DNA of 64,000 bases from Polynucleobacter sp. UB-Tiil-W10 (GCF_018881605.1 NZ_JACVPZ010000001.1:248001-312000), one strand, 5' to 3'. Shown: positions 54,802 to 63,159, counted from the first letter of the stretch. Numbers and translations are program-made. Notes: generated by a model from the sequence alone, not told the origin.

Positions 54802-55296
54802 ATGTCTAATATTGCTTACATTGGAGATGCAATAGTGCTATTCAAAAAATTACTGAGCATTGCTTTGCTCACCCTCTTAGCGGGATGTCAGGGTATGCCT
54901 CAAGAAGGCATGGCCCCCGTGAATCCCGGTGGTGATGTCACCCTTATCTTTAATCGCACAAGCACAGTTTGGTTTGCAATTGTGAGAAGCGCTCAGGTTT
55001 ATGTGGATGACCTTAAAGTCTGCGTTATCCCCAATGGAGAAAATTGCATAGTCAATATTTCATCAGGGAAACATGTTCTTAAGGTAGATAGCACCTTCTC
55101 TGGCTCTTTCGGCGTGTTTTCTCAAGCCTATCAATTTGATAGTGGCAAGACCTATCGATTTGTTATTACGCCAAACAAAACTGAAATGGTTGCAAATAGC
55201 ATGCCCTTTGGCGTTGCAGAAGCTACATACTATGAAGCAAATAAAGGCAATACCAGCAGCAATAATGGTGACTTCACTATGAAGCCCGCCGACTAA
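54802..55296 (+). CDS. Small predicted lipoprotein (DUF2846-like)
   Basis: A 164-residue exported protein. After a charged start, a hydrophobic stretch ends in the lipobox LLTLLAGC near residue 28, so it should be lipid-anchored; a GTG at 54835 would give a more usual signal length. The mature part is beta-rich, with VYVDDLKVCVIPNGENCIVN and ISSGKHVLKVDST, a pattern of DUF2846-type proteins. It is alone between remnants R3 and R4. No function can be assigned. Confidence 0.75.
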   Translation: MSNIAYIGDAIVLFKKLLSIALLTLLAGCQGMPQEGMAPVNPGGDVTLIFNRTSTVWFAIVRSAQVYVDDLKVCVIPNGENCIVNISSGKHVLKVDSTFSGSFGVFSQAYQFDSGKTYRFVITPNKTEMVANSMPFGVAEATYYEANKGNTSSNNGDFTMKPAD

Positions 55297-55304
55297 TAGC
55301 CAAA

Positions 55305-55356
55305 TTAATCCGTTGGTCCCGAGTTCCAATCTAGCCCGCCCCACCAGTTGTAAAAA
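55305..55356 (+). repeat. tRNA-Lys 3'-end remnant R4
   Basis: A 52-base stretch matching tRNA-Lys from the anticodon loop through CCA and about ten bases beyond, with 46 of 52 positions identical by hand alignment. Several changes break the T-arm pairing (for example CGAGTTCCAATCTAG), so it is not a working tRNA part. Confidence 0.92.
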
Positions 55357-55381
55357 GCTACCTTTGGGTGGCTTTTTCTTT
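55355..55381 (+). terminator. Terminator behind R4
   Basis: AGCTACC (55356-55362) and GGTGGCT (55367-55373) pair around TTTG with one G-T wobble, followed by TTTTCTTTTG. Stem and tail closely resemble those behind R3. Confidence 0.9.
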
Positions 55382-55408
55382 TGACTCTCTTCATGGCATC
55401 ATTAAGGG

Positions 55409-56815
55409 ATGTCCAGCGAACTTTATAAGTCATTTCTTAAAAAGAACCCCAGCCGTCAAGAGCGCATTGATTTAGGAAAATCGATTCGCAAACAGGTTGT
55501 CAGGTCGTCTATTGGTCAATTTGATATAGAAAGCAAACGTCAATCGCCGATCGACATATTGCTTTCTCAAGCCAAGACACGAATTCCTGAATATGTCCCC
55601 ATACGCCATGCTCGGATGGCAGTAGATCCATTTGCATTTTTTCGGGGTGGCGCTGCAATCATGGCTAAGGACTTATCCAAGATGCCAAGTCCATCCATCA
55701 CAGTGCAATTATGTGGTGATATGCATGTGAGTAACTTTGGGTTCTTTTCCACAACTGAGCATCAGTTAGTCTTCGGAATCAATGATTTTGATGAAACCCT
55801 TCCCGGCAATTTTGACTGGGATCTGAAACGTCTTATTGCAAGTGCCATGATTGCGTCACAGCAGTTGGGACAAGATCATGCTTATGGGGAAATGATTGTC
55901 AGAACCATTATTAGCGCCTATCGAACCTCCATGCATCGATATTCAACACTGTCTTATATTGATCTCAAACGTAGTTATATCGATGAGAAAGCATTAGTCA
56001 GCGCTGCAGCAAGAAATGCAAAGCCAGTCAGTCAAATCTACTTACAAAAATTAGTAGACAAAGCGCGAAAAAATAATAGTCAAGGTCTTATCGGCAAGCT
56101 GACGGAAAGCACTCCTGAAGGAATCCGATTAATTAACCAACCCCCTTTGATTGAGCACCCAGAATTTTCGCAGCACGGCAGAAAAATATCGGAATTGAAT
56201 GATGTGGGCCTAAATTCATATATTCAATCGTTAAATCCAGATCGTAGATATTTGTTATTGCGCTACAAATGGATTGATTGGGCTAGAAAGGTTGTCGGCG
56301 TTGGAAGTGTTGGTACCGGTTGCTGGGTAATGTATTTTGAGGGTCTTGACGTCAATGACCCCCTTTTCCTTCAAACAAAACAAGCCCAGAAATCAGTATT
56401 GGCTTCATTTTTTCCAGATACGCAGTTTCAGTCGGAAGGTGAACGAGTGGTCCACGGGCAATGCTTAATTCAGGGCGCACCGGATCTCTTTTTGGGCTTT
56501 GGCAAGACAGCAGAATCAGATTTTTATGTTCGGCAGTTACGCGACATGAAGGGTGGCATTTCTGTTGGTAACGATGGCATTAATGCCAAAGTATTTCCAG
56601 ATTTTGCAAAACTCTTTGGATGGGCCTTAGCTAACGCGCATGCTCGGTCCGGAGATGCCGCCATGATTGCAGGCTACTGCGGCAAAAGTGAAGCAATGGA
56701 TGATGCCCTTGTGAGTTTCGCAACAGCTTATAGCAAGCAAAATGAAATAGACTACGACACCTATTTAAAGGCGATAAAGGCCGGGAAAATCTCCTGCGCA
56801 ACTGAAAACTTTTAA
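55409..56815 (+). CDS. DUF2252 family protein
   Basis: A 468-residue cytoplasmic protein of the DUF2252 family. Typical blocks: RMAVDPFAFFRGGAAIMAKD near 70, LCGDMHVSNFGFFST near 108, and GINDFDETLPGNFDWDLKRL near 130. The GD-x-H-x-x-N and DFD patterns resemble the catalytic and metal sites of aminoglycoside-phosphotransferase-like kinases, so a small-molecule kinase is possible, but no activity is established. The last two codons and the stop (AAC TTT TAA) come from the tRNA-Lys remnant R5. It is alone between R4 and R5. Confidence 0.88.
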   Translation: MSSELYKSFLKKNPSRQERIDLGKSIRKQVVRSSIGQFDIESKRQSPIDILLSQAKTRIPEYVPIRHARMAVDPFAFFRGGAAIMAKDLSKMPSPSITVQLCGDMHVSNFGFFSTTEHQLVFGINDFDETLPGNFDWDLKRLIASAMIASQQLGQDHAYGEMIVRTIISAYRTSMHRYSTLSYIDLKRSYIDEKALVSAAARNAKPVSQIYLQKLVDKARKNNSQGLIGKLTESTPEGIRLINQPPLIEHPEFSQHGRKISELNDVGLNSYIQSLNPDRRYLLLRYKWIDWARKVVGVGSVGTGCWVMYFEGLDVNDPLFLQTKQAQKSVLASFFPDTQFQSEGERVVHGQCLIQGAPDLFLGFGKTAESDFYVRQLRDMKGGISVGNDGINAKVFPDFAKLFGWALANAHARSGDAAMIAGYCGKSEAMDDALVSFATAYSKQNEIDYDTYLKAIKAGKISCATENF

Positions 56816-56863
56816 TCCCTTGGTCGCGAGTTCAATTTTCACCTGACCTACTAGCTATACAAA
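56808..56863 (+). repeat. tRNA-Lys 3'-end remnant R5
   Basis: A 56-base match to tRNA-Lys from ACTTTTAAT in the anticodon loop to TATACAAA beyond the gene, with 47 of 56 identical by hand alignment. Most changes are transitions (C to T, G to A). It is the most decayed and most distant copy. Its first eight bases provide the end and stop codon of the DUF2252 gene. Confidence 0.9.
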
Positions 56864-56897
56864 AGCCCTTGAATACCCTTCTAAGGGCTTTTTATTT
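56863..56897 (+). terminator. Terminator behind R5
   Basis: AAGCCCTT (56863-56870) and AAGGGCTT (56883-56890) pair around a 12-base loop, followed by TTTATTTAT. As with the other copies it follows the tRNA remnant directly. Confidence 0.85.
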
Positions 56898-56920
56898 ATC
56901 AGACGATCTACTAGCGTGAG

Positions 56921-57727
56921 TTAATGTGTATCGAGCCAGTTTTGCAGACTTTGGTTGAATTTATCAGGCTGTTCCATTAAGAAGAAATGGCTCGCATTGT
57001 CAAACAGAATAGTTTCTGAACCTGCAATGCCCTTGCTCAAAATCTCTGTAGCAGTCAAAGAGCAAATTGGATCATTTTTTCCGGCCATGACGAGTGTCGG
57101 CTGCATTATTAGATCGAGTTGAGCACTAGTGTCATGGTTTTGGCATGCCTCATTCTGACGGATATAGCATGCAGGAAGTCTTGTTTCCCCACCAATGAGT
57201 GCTTCTATTTTTTTAACTTGCTCTTGTTTATTGTTAAAAAATTCATAAGAGACAAAGTTTTGTATAGAGTGTCGTGCGTGATCAGCCCAGCTCATACGCC
57301 ACTCGAGCGCTTCTCGCATATTCAATAAGACTCGACGGCCAAGAGGATCTAATACTGCAAACGATGCACACAGCACCAAGGACTTCACTCGCTCTGGGGA
57401 CATTAACGCCATATGCTGAGCAACCGCTCCGCCCATAGATCTGCCAACAACATGTGCCGATGGAATATCCAGAAAATCCATCAAACCCAAAGTATCTCTT
57501 GCAAGATCTTGAGTGCTAATAGGTTCATCTACTTGTGTACTCTTGCCTGCACCCCGGTTATCAAATGCAATCACTCTGTAGTGATCTTTTAGGAGCTGTA
57601 TCTGGGCTGTCCAGGCGCTATAGTCGCCGGCTAAGCCATGAATTAATACCACTGGAACACCCTGGCCAACATCAATATATTGAATATCGTAGTTGCCGAT
57701 CTTTGCCGTCTTTAATAAATCCTGCAT
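56921..57727 (-). CDS. Alpha/beta hydrolase
   Basis: A 268-residue serine hydrolase of the alpha/beta fold. VPVVLIHGLAGDYSAW gives the oxyanion loop near 30, HVVGRSMGGAVAQHMAL holds the nucleophile serine near 97, MAGKNDPICSL the acid near 215, and ASHFFLMEQP the histidine near 245. It resembles enol-lactonase and C-C hydrolase types. It starts 9 bp after livF on the same strand, so it is the last gene of the ABC transporter operon and may process the imported compound. The substrate is unknown. Confidence 0.88.
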   Translation of the reverse strand: MQDLLKTAKIGNYDIQYIDVGQGVPVVLIHGLAGDYSAWTAQIQLLKDHYRVIAFDNRGAGKSTQVDEPISTQDLARDTLGLMDFLDIPSAHVVGRSMGGAVAQHMALMSPERVKSLVLCASFAVLDPLGRRVLLNMREALEWRMSWADHARHSIQNFVSYEFFNNKQEQVKKIEALIGGETRLPACYIRQNEACQNHDTSAQLDLIMQPTLVMAGKNDPICSLTATEILSKGIAGSETILFDNASHFFLMEQPDKFNQSLQNWLDTH

Positions 57728-57736
57728 ATCGATTCC

Positions 57737-58456
57737 TTACTCAACACTTAGGTGTGCTTGCAGCTCATGCTGCTTTTCAGTAAATAGTGTTTTGCTGCCA
57801 GCAAAGACTACCTTGCCGCCATTTAGAAGCACTACATCATCTGCAACACTTAAAGCAAGATTGAGATTTTGCTCGACCAGCACAATAGAGATAAATGGCT
57901 TGAGGGTAGCAATAATATTGCCCACTTCTTTCACAATTTGGGGTGCCAGACCCTCTGAAGGCTCATCCAAAAGCAATACTTTTGGGTTAGTCATCAAGGC
58001 CCTGCCGATTGCCAACATCTGTTGCTCACCGCCGGATAGGCTACCTGCTATCTGATTCTTACGTTCATTCAATCGAGGAAAGAACTGAAATACATCTTCA
58101 AGAGACCACTGGCGAGGACTTCCAGATCGAGTTGCTTGATAAGCAACATCTAAGTTTTCTTTCACAGTAAGGCTTGGAAATATGCGACGCCCCTGTGGAA
58201 CAATACCGATGCCTGCATGACAAATTTTCTCTGGTGATAAATTTTGCAATGGCAGACCATCCAACTCAATCAAGCCATTTCTGCCAGATAAAAATCCAAT
58301 GATAGAGCTGATACAAGTAGTCTTTCCTGCGCCGTTTCTACCCAATAAAGCCAGTACGGTATCTTTCTTCAATTCAAATGAAACGTCATACAGAATATGG
58401 CTATCGCCATAAAAGGCATTCAGGCCTTCGATCTTGAGGATGGCATTAGTGGCCAA
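57737..58456 (-). CDS. livF: Branched-chain amino acid-type ABC transporter ATP-binding protein (LivF)
   Basis: A 239-residue ATPase with Walker A LLGRNGAGKTTCISSI, signature AGSLSGGEQQMLAIGRAL and Walker B VLLLDEPSEGLAP. I place the start at the TTG at 58456 because AAGGAG lies seven bases upstream, inside the end of livG; an ATG further up at 58483 has no ribosome site. The livG stop lies past this start, so the two are coupled. The protein couples ATP use to uptake through LivHM. Confidence 0.93.
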   Translation of the reverse strand: MATNAILKIEGLNAFYGDSHILYDVSFELKKDTVLALLGRNGAGKTTCISSIIGFLSGRNGLIELDGLPLQNLSPEKICHAGIGIVPQGRRIFPSLTVKENLDVAYQATRSGSPRQWSLEDVFQFFPRLNERKNQIAGSLSGGEQQMLAIGRALMTNPKVLLLDEPSEGLAPQIVKEVGNIIATLKPFISIVLVEQNLNLALSVADDVVLLNGGKVVFAGSKTLFTEKQHELQAHLSVE

Positions 58457-59186
58457 GATAAATCTCCTTGGTTCGCGGATCATTTACCACCTCTTGACGT
58501 GTGCCAGAGGTAATCACTTCTCCATAATGCAACAGTGTTACGCGGTCAGCAAAAGCTAAAGCTACGGCCATATCGTGTTCAATCATCAAGATGGTGATGT
58601 TGCGATCAATTTGCTGCAGTAATGCAGTGATCGTTTCACGCTCCTCTGTAGACAAGCCTGCTAGGGGTTCATCGAGCAATAAAATTTGTGGGTTTTGAGC
58701 CAAGGCCATTGCGATTTCTAGGCGACGCTTCTCTCCGTACGAGGTCTGCTCCAAAGGCAGATAGGCTTTAGAGCCAAGCCCCACTTTTTCTAGAACGGTC
58801 AATGCTTTTTGATCTAAATCAGACTCTGATAAAAAAGATCCCCAGCATTTCCAACGCAGCGGCATTTTTCCTAACAGCGCTAGCTTTACGTTGGAAATTA
58901 AATTATCTTTTCCAAAAAGCGTGAGAATTTGGTAGGTCCTTGCTAAATCGAGTTGTGCACGCTTAGCGGTTGGCAACTTAGTAACATTTTTTCCAGCAAG
59001 AACAATAGATCCTGAGTCAGAAGCAAGATCACCTGAGATTAGATTAAACAGCGTTGTCTTGCCTGCGCCGTTTGGTCCGATTAGCAAATGCCTCTCTCCT
59101 GCATTCACAGTCAAATTGACGCCTTTGGTGACTTTTAGCCCACCAAAGGATTTACTTAAATCGGTAACTTGAAGAATGGGGCTCAT
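58446..59186 (-). CDS. livG: Branched-chain amino acid-type ABC transporter ATP-binding protein (LivG)
   Basis: A 246-residue ATPase with Walker A LLIGPNGAGKTTLFNLI, signature TSYGEKRRLEIAMAL and Walker B ILLLDEPLAGLSTEER. The C-terminal segment GEVITSGTRQEVVNDPRTKE is standard for LivG. It follows livM by 3 bp and overlaps livF by 11 bp. Confidence 0.94.
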   Translation of the reverse strand: MSPILQVTDLSKSFGGLKVTKGVNLTVNAGERHLLIGPNGAGKTTLFNLISGDLASDSGSIVLAGKNVTKLPTAKRAQLDLARTYQILTLFGKDNLISNVKLALLGKMPLRWKCWGSFLSESDLDQKALTVLEKVGLGSKAYLPLEQTSYGEKRRLEIAMALAQNPQILLLDEPLAGLSTEERETITALLQQIDRNITILMIEHDMAVALAFADRVTLLHYGEVITSGTRQEVVNDPRTKEIYLGH

Positions 59187-59189
59187 ACT

Positions 59190-60125
59190 TTACTTAGGCG
59201 CAGTCAGTGCATTTTTAATGCGGGCAAATCCAGCAACAATTCCACCTGGAATGAACATCACGATGAAAATAAATACCAAACCTAATAAGGTTACCCAGTG
59301 ATCCACATATTGGCTCGCCACATTCTTTAAAAGCATCACTAAAGCAGCTCCAATGACTGGCCCCATCAAAGTGCCAGCGCCACCAGCAATCACCATCAAG
59401 AGCATCTCGGCAGAGTTTGCTAATGAAAGACTGTGTGGACTAATAAATTGGTGATAGTAGACATACATAATTCCACCAATGGACCCGAAGAAACCACAAG
59501 CAGCAAAGGTTACCCAGCGAATGAGCCAGACATTAAAGCCGAGAGCGCTCATCCGACGAGGCTGATCTTTGGTTCCCCGAATGGTGGCGCCAAAAGGAGA
59601 TCGAACTAAGATCGCAATAGCAATCCAAACCAATAAAAATACAAAAAGGGTGAAGTAGTAGAAATAACTTGCTTCCCCCAAATCAAATCCAAAAATATGT
59701 GGTCTTGTGATGCCAGATATACCGTTATCACCGCCAGTAACACTAGCCCAGCGATAAGCTAAGCCCCATAAAATTTGGCCGAATGCCAAGGTAATCATCA
59801 GAAAGCTGATGCCTGTCGCACGCAAAGCAATGAGTCCGAAGACGCCAGCGACAAATGTAGTTCCCACAATAGCAATCGCTGCAGTGCTAGCGTGACTCCA
59901 ACCCAGCTTTACTGTCAGCCAGCTACTAATGTAGGCTGCTAAACCCAAATACCCCGCATGACCTAACGAAGTCAAGCCGGCATAACCCACGAGCAAATTG
60001 AGGCTCATTGCAAAAATGCCAGCGATCAGAATTTGACTTGCTAGGTTGGTGTAATACGTACCCCCAAGAATGATTGGGAGGGTGAGCAAAACAGCCAGGA
60101 TGGCAATATAAAAAATGCGGTTCAA
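59190..60125 (-). CDS. livM: Branched-chain amino acid-type ABC transporter permease (LivM)
   Basis: A 311-residue polytopic permease. Family features: LNLLVGYAGLTSLGHAGYLG near 45, and the late block VIAGGAGTLMGPVIGAALVM near 245, the ATPase contact region. It overlaps livH by four bases. With LivH it forms the membrane channel. Confidence 0.94.
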   Translation of the reverse strand: MNRIFYIAILAVLLTLPIILGGTYYTNLASQILIAGIFAMSLNLLVGYAGLTSLGHAGYLGLAAYISSWLTVKLGWSHASTAAIAIVGTTFVAGVFGLIALRATGISFLMITLAFGQILWGLAYRWASVTGGDNGISGITRPHIFGFDLGEASYFYYFTLFVFLLVWIAIAILVRSPFGATIRGTKDQPRRMSALGFNVWLIRWVTFAACGFFGSIGGIMYVYYHQFISPHSLSLANSAEMLLMVIAGGAGTLMGPVIGAALVMLLKNVASQYVDHWVTLLGLVFIFIVMFIPGGIVAGFARIKNALTAPK

Positions 60126-60982
60126 GCGCTAATCTTTCCAAACAAGCCACGCGGGCGAACAGCCAAAATAATCAGCATCGGTAAAAATAAAATGATGTAA
60201 GCCAAATCCGGAAATAAGGCTTGGCCAAAGCTGTAAATAAAACCAATCAAGAAGCTACCAATGAATGCGCCTAATAAACTTCCAAGACCGCCCAGAATCA
60301 CCACGACCAAAGCAATGGGCAACATATCAGCATCTAGCCCAGGGTAAACCGACAAAATCGGAGCAGCTGCAATACCCCCTACTCCAGCTAAGGCCGCGCC
60401 CAAGCAAAAAACAATAGAGAATAATTTAGTCGCTGGTACGCCGATGCCCTGCGCCATTTGACGATCGTCAACGCTTGCGCGAATCATGACGCCCAATTTT
60501 GTTTTGTCGAGCAAGAGCCACAATCCTAGCGCCACAAAAATACTAAAAACTACTAATGCAATTCGGTAAAGGGGAAATGTTTGACCCAGGATCTGAACAC
60601 CGCCAGCTAGAAAACTGGGCGCAGCAACCGGACGAGGATCCCCACCCCAAAACCAAAGACTGCAATCTGCAATGACAAAAGCAACACCTAAGGTAGCCAA
60701 TACTTGAGACAAGCTATTACCCGCTAAGCGGCGCAGAATAACTCTTTCTACAGCACAGCCCAATAGGCCGATCGCAATTGCGGCGGCAAGGATTGCAAGG
60801 AAGAATGAATGGCCAGCCTCAACAACACTGAGGCCCACATAAGCGCCCAACATAAAATAAGCGCCGTGCGAAAGATTGGCGATGCGCATTAATCCGAAAA
60901 TTAATGAAAAGCCCGCCGCCAGGGTGAAAAGAACTCCCCCTAGGGCAAGGCTATTGAGACTTTGAATTAACCAAAAAGACAT
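60122..60982 (-). CDS. livH: Branched-chain amino acid-type ABC transporter permease (LivH)
   Basis: A 286-residue polytopic permease with the LivH start SLNSLALGGVLFTLAAGFSL, followed by IFGLMRIANLSHGAYFMLGA, and the late block VVILGGLGSLLGAFIGSFLI. It starts 10 bp after the substrate-binding gene. Confidence 0.94.
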   Translation of the reverse strand: MSFWLIQSLNSLALGGVLFTLAAGFSLIFGLMRIANLSHGAYFMLGAYVGLSVVEAGHSFFLAILAAAIAIGLLGCAVERVILRRLAGNSLSQVLATLGVAFVIADCSLWFWGGDPRPVAAPSFLAGGVQILGQTFPLYRIALVVFSIFVALGLWLLLDKTKLGVMIRASVDDRQMAQGIGVPATKLFSIVFCLGAALAGVGGIAAAPILSVYPGLDADMLPIALVVVILGGLGSLLGAFIGSFLIGFIYSFGQALFPDLAYIILFLPMLIILAVRPRGLFGKISA

Positions 60983-60992
60983 GTGGTGCGAA

Positions 60993-62240
60993 TTAGTTTT
61001 CTAAATTATTCGCAGGCGGATAATCTCTTGAGTACACAGGGTTAGCCAAGAAGTCCTTTGTCTTATAAGTCCAGAACTGACTGACTGCAGGGTAAGTTTT
61101 GATAACCACGTTAGTCAGCTTGCCATCTTTTTTCTCAACCTTACGGATATAAATATCCATAATTGGGTTACCCAATGCATCTAATGTCACTTTACCTCTT
61201 GGATCATTTGGCAACTGCACCGCACGCAATGCAGCCATAAAGGCATTTTTATCTTCAATATTGCCTTTGACGTCTTTTAATGCTTGTTCAAGCATCAATG
61301 CAGCACCGTAGGCACCCATGGAATAGTAGCCAGGATCCTTTTTGTACATTGCATTGAAGTCTTTTACAAACTTCGCATTAGCAGCGTTGTTAAGGTTTGC
61401 AGAATACCAACCGGTTGAAATCACACCCAATGCATCATCACCCATGAAAGGCAATATACCTTCATCAACAGTAGTCATGGCACCAAGCAGTGGAATTTTT
61501 CCTTTCAAGCCGTACTCACTGTATTGCTTCACAAACTTCACACCGTTACCACCAGCAAAGGCCGCAAATACAGCATCAACATTTGGTTTAATCTGACCAA
61601 TATAAGTTCCGTAGTCAGCCACATTCAATGGAGTCCAGAGTTTTTGTACTACCTTGCCACCGTTCTCTTCAAATGTTCTCTGGAAACCAGCTGCAATCTC
61701 ATGACCAAAAGCAAAGTCATCTGCAATGATGGCAATTCGTTTGTATTTCAAGTCTTTAGCAGCATATTCACCAAGCGCATGACTTGGTTGAGCTGAACTG
61801 CCAACACCACGCACAAACCATGGGTTCGGTTTACGTTGGGTCAAATCTTCTGCACCAGCAGATGGGGAGATTACAGGCACCCCTACTTTTTTAATGTAAT
61901 CGTCAACTGCAATCGCTTCAAATGCAGCCAAAGGTCCGATGATGACTTGAACCTTATCTTTTTCTACCAGCTCTTGTGTTTTAGTTTTTGTAACGGCTGG
62001 CTGCCCAGAAGTGTCGGCCACAAAAAGCTCCACTTTTCTACCGGCTATCGTATTGTTGCGCTCCTTCATAAACAGATTGATTGCCTCCTCCATCTGCTTA
62101 CCGCCAGCGGCCAATGCACCGGATTTGATGGTTAAGAAACCAACACGAATCGGTGTGTTATCTGCTGCATAGGCTGCGGGCGCTATGAGTGCCCCCGTTA
62201 CTGCAAGCGCTATTGCTTTTAGGTGGATCTTTTTCAACAT
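60993..62240 (-). CDS. ABC transporter substrate-binding protein (LivK-like)
   Basis: A 415-residue periplasmic binding protein. A signal peptide ends in PAAYA-AD near residue 26. The mature part has the LivK-type fold: IRVGFLTIKSGALAAGGKQM, VIIGPLAAFEAIAVDDYI, VPVISPSAGAEDL and KYKRIAIIADDFAFGHEIAA. Proteins of this group bind amino acids, aromatic acids or other carboxylates; the ligand here is not known. A strong GAGGAG lies before the ATG. It is first in the operon livK-H-M-G-F-hydrolase. Confidence 0.9.
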   Translation of the reverse strand: MLKKIHLKAIALAVTGALIAPAAYAADNTPIRVGFLTIKSGALAAGGKQMEEAINLFMKERNNTIAGRKVELFVADTSGQPAVTKTKTQELVEKDKVQVIIGPLAAFEAIAVDDYIKKVGVPVISPSAGAEDLTQRKPNPWFVRGVGSSAQPSHALGEYAAKDLKYKRIAIIADDFAFGHEIAAGFQRTFEENGGKVVQKLWTPLNVADYGTYIGQIKPNVDAVFAAFAGGNGVKFVKQYSEYGLKGKIPLLGAMTTVDEGILPFMGDDALGVISTGWYSANLNNAANAKFVKDFNAMYKKDPGYYSMGAYGAALMLEQALKDVKGNIEDKNAFMAALRAVQLPNDPRGKVTLDALGNPIMDIYIRKVEKKDGKLTNVVIKTYPAVSQFWTYKTKDFLANPVYSRDYPPANNLEN

Positions 62241-62450
62241 AACTGTCTCCTCACGGTGTTTTGTACTCTTTAATTATTGTTTTAATGTCTTAGTTGATAT
62301 ACTACAATAAATTTAAATTTAATCAATATTTTTTCTGTAAATATTATTTATTGATATAAATCAATTACTTATAAAATTGTATAGCATCCTGTAAAACCCT
62401 TGTGATATATTACGATCAATATTTATAGAGAGCCTAATATCTCTGAAACC
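62241..62450. promoter_or_regulatory. Divergent promoter region with palindrome
   Basis: A very AT-rich 210-bp gap between the transporter operon and the GntR gene. TTGAT-ATAA-ATCAA at 62351-62364 is a perfect 14-bp palindrome near the middle. TTGATATACTACAA near 62295 is a weaker symmetric site. Either may bind the GntR protein encoded next door. No single promoter can be picked with confidence. Confidence 0.5.
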
Positions 62451-63131
62451 ATGACAGCCACTATTACAGAACCCGTAGAAATAGACGGTCGACTGCTCCG
62501 TGAGAGAGTGTACGAAGAGCTTCGTCAAGATATTTTGTCGTGCCAATTAATGCCTGGCGCTGAAATACGAGAAGCTGAATTGGCAGCGCGGTTTGAAGTC
62601 AGCAAATCCCCAGTACGTGATGCTCTCATTAGCCTTGAGCGCGAAGGTTTAGTAATTACTATTCCACGCCAAGGTTATCGGGTAGCCCCTGTTTCAATTT
62701 CAGATATGTTGGATATGTTTCATTTGCGCGCAGCGCTTGAGCGAGCCAACATCGAACGCGTGATTCGTCATGCGAGTGACGAACAGTTACAAGCTCTAGA
62801 TCAATACAAACGTTTTGATGAAAACCAATGGAAAGATGGATTTGTTGGATATAACAAATCGTTCCATAGAAAAATGGCTGAGCTGGGTGGTAATCCACGC
62901 ATGCGTGATCAACTCATCGACCTAATTGATTTAATGGAAAGAGCTGTACAGATCAGTGTGAGCAATATGAATCACGGCAAGCCTGAAGCACTTGTAGAGG
63001 AGCATCGCGAGATCATTGACGTAGTTCAATCGAGATCGATTAAATCTGCCCAGCGCCTAGCTGAGCAACACGTACTTGCCGCAGGCAAGCGTGTCAGTAA
63101 TGCAGTATCACGCGGAATGATAGTCAACTAA
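62451..63131 (+). CDS. GntR-family regulator (FCD subfamily)
   Basis: A 226-residue regulator with an N-terminal winged helix (REAELAARFEVSKSPVRDAL, then ISLEREGLVITIPRQGYRV) and an FCD helical domain carrying D/H residues (YNKSFHRKMAELGGN; EEHREIIDVVQSR). It lies between the divergent transporter operon and the aldehyde dehydrogenase, and probably controls both in response to the substrate or a breakdown product. It is a different protein from the GntR regulator at 42104. Confidence 0.9.
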   Translation: MTATITEPVEIDGRLLRERVYEELRQDILSCQLMPGAEIREAELAARFEVSKSPVRDALISLEREGLVITIPRQGYRVAPVSISDMLDMFHLRAALERANIERVIRHASDEQLQALDQYKRFDENQWKDGFVGYNKSFHRKMAELGGNPRMRDQLIDLIDLMERAVQISVSNMNHGKPEALVEEHREIIDVVQSRSIKSAQRLAEQHVLAAGKRVSNAVSRGMIVN

Positions 63132-63159
63132 TTCAAATAATTTTTATACAAGGATCACC

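Noticed and set aside
55063..55344. Minus-strand open frame over the lipoprotein and R4
   Set aside because: Its start is the antisense of tRNA remnant R4, and the rest is the antisense of a better-supported lipoprotein gene.
53692..56897. Tandem functional tRNA-Lys genes
   Set aside because: R2-R5 all lack the acceptor 5' strand, D-arm and half of the anticodon arm, so none can fold as a tRNA.
50198..56897. Integron or CRISPR-like array
   Set aside because: Repeats are tRNA-derived with spacings of about 0.6 to 3.5 kb, there is no integrase gene, no attC-like fold and no short uniform spacers.
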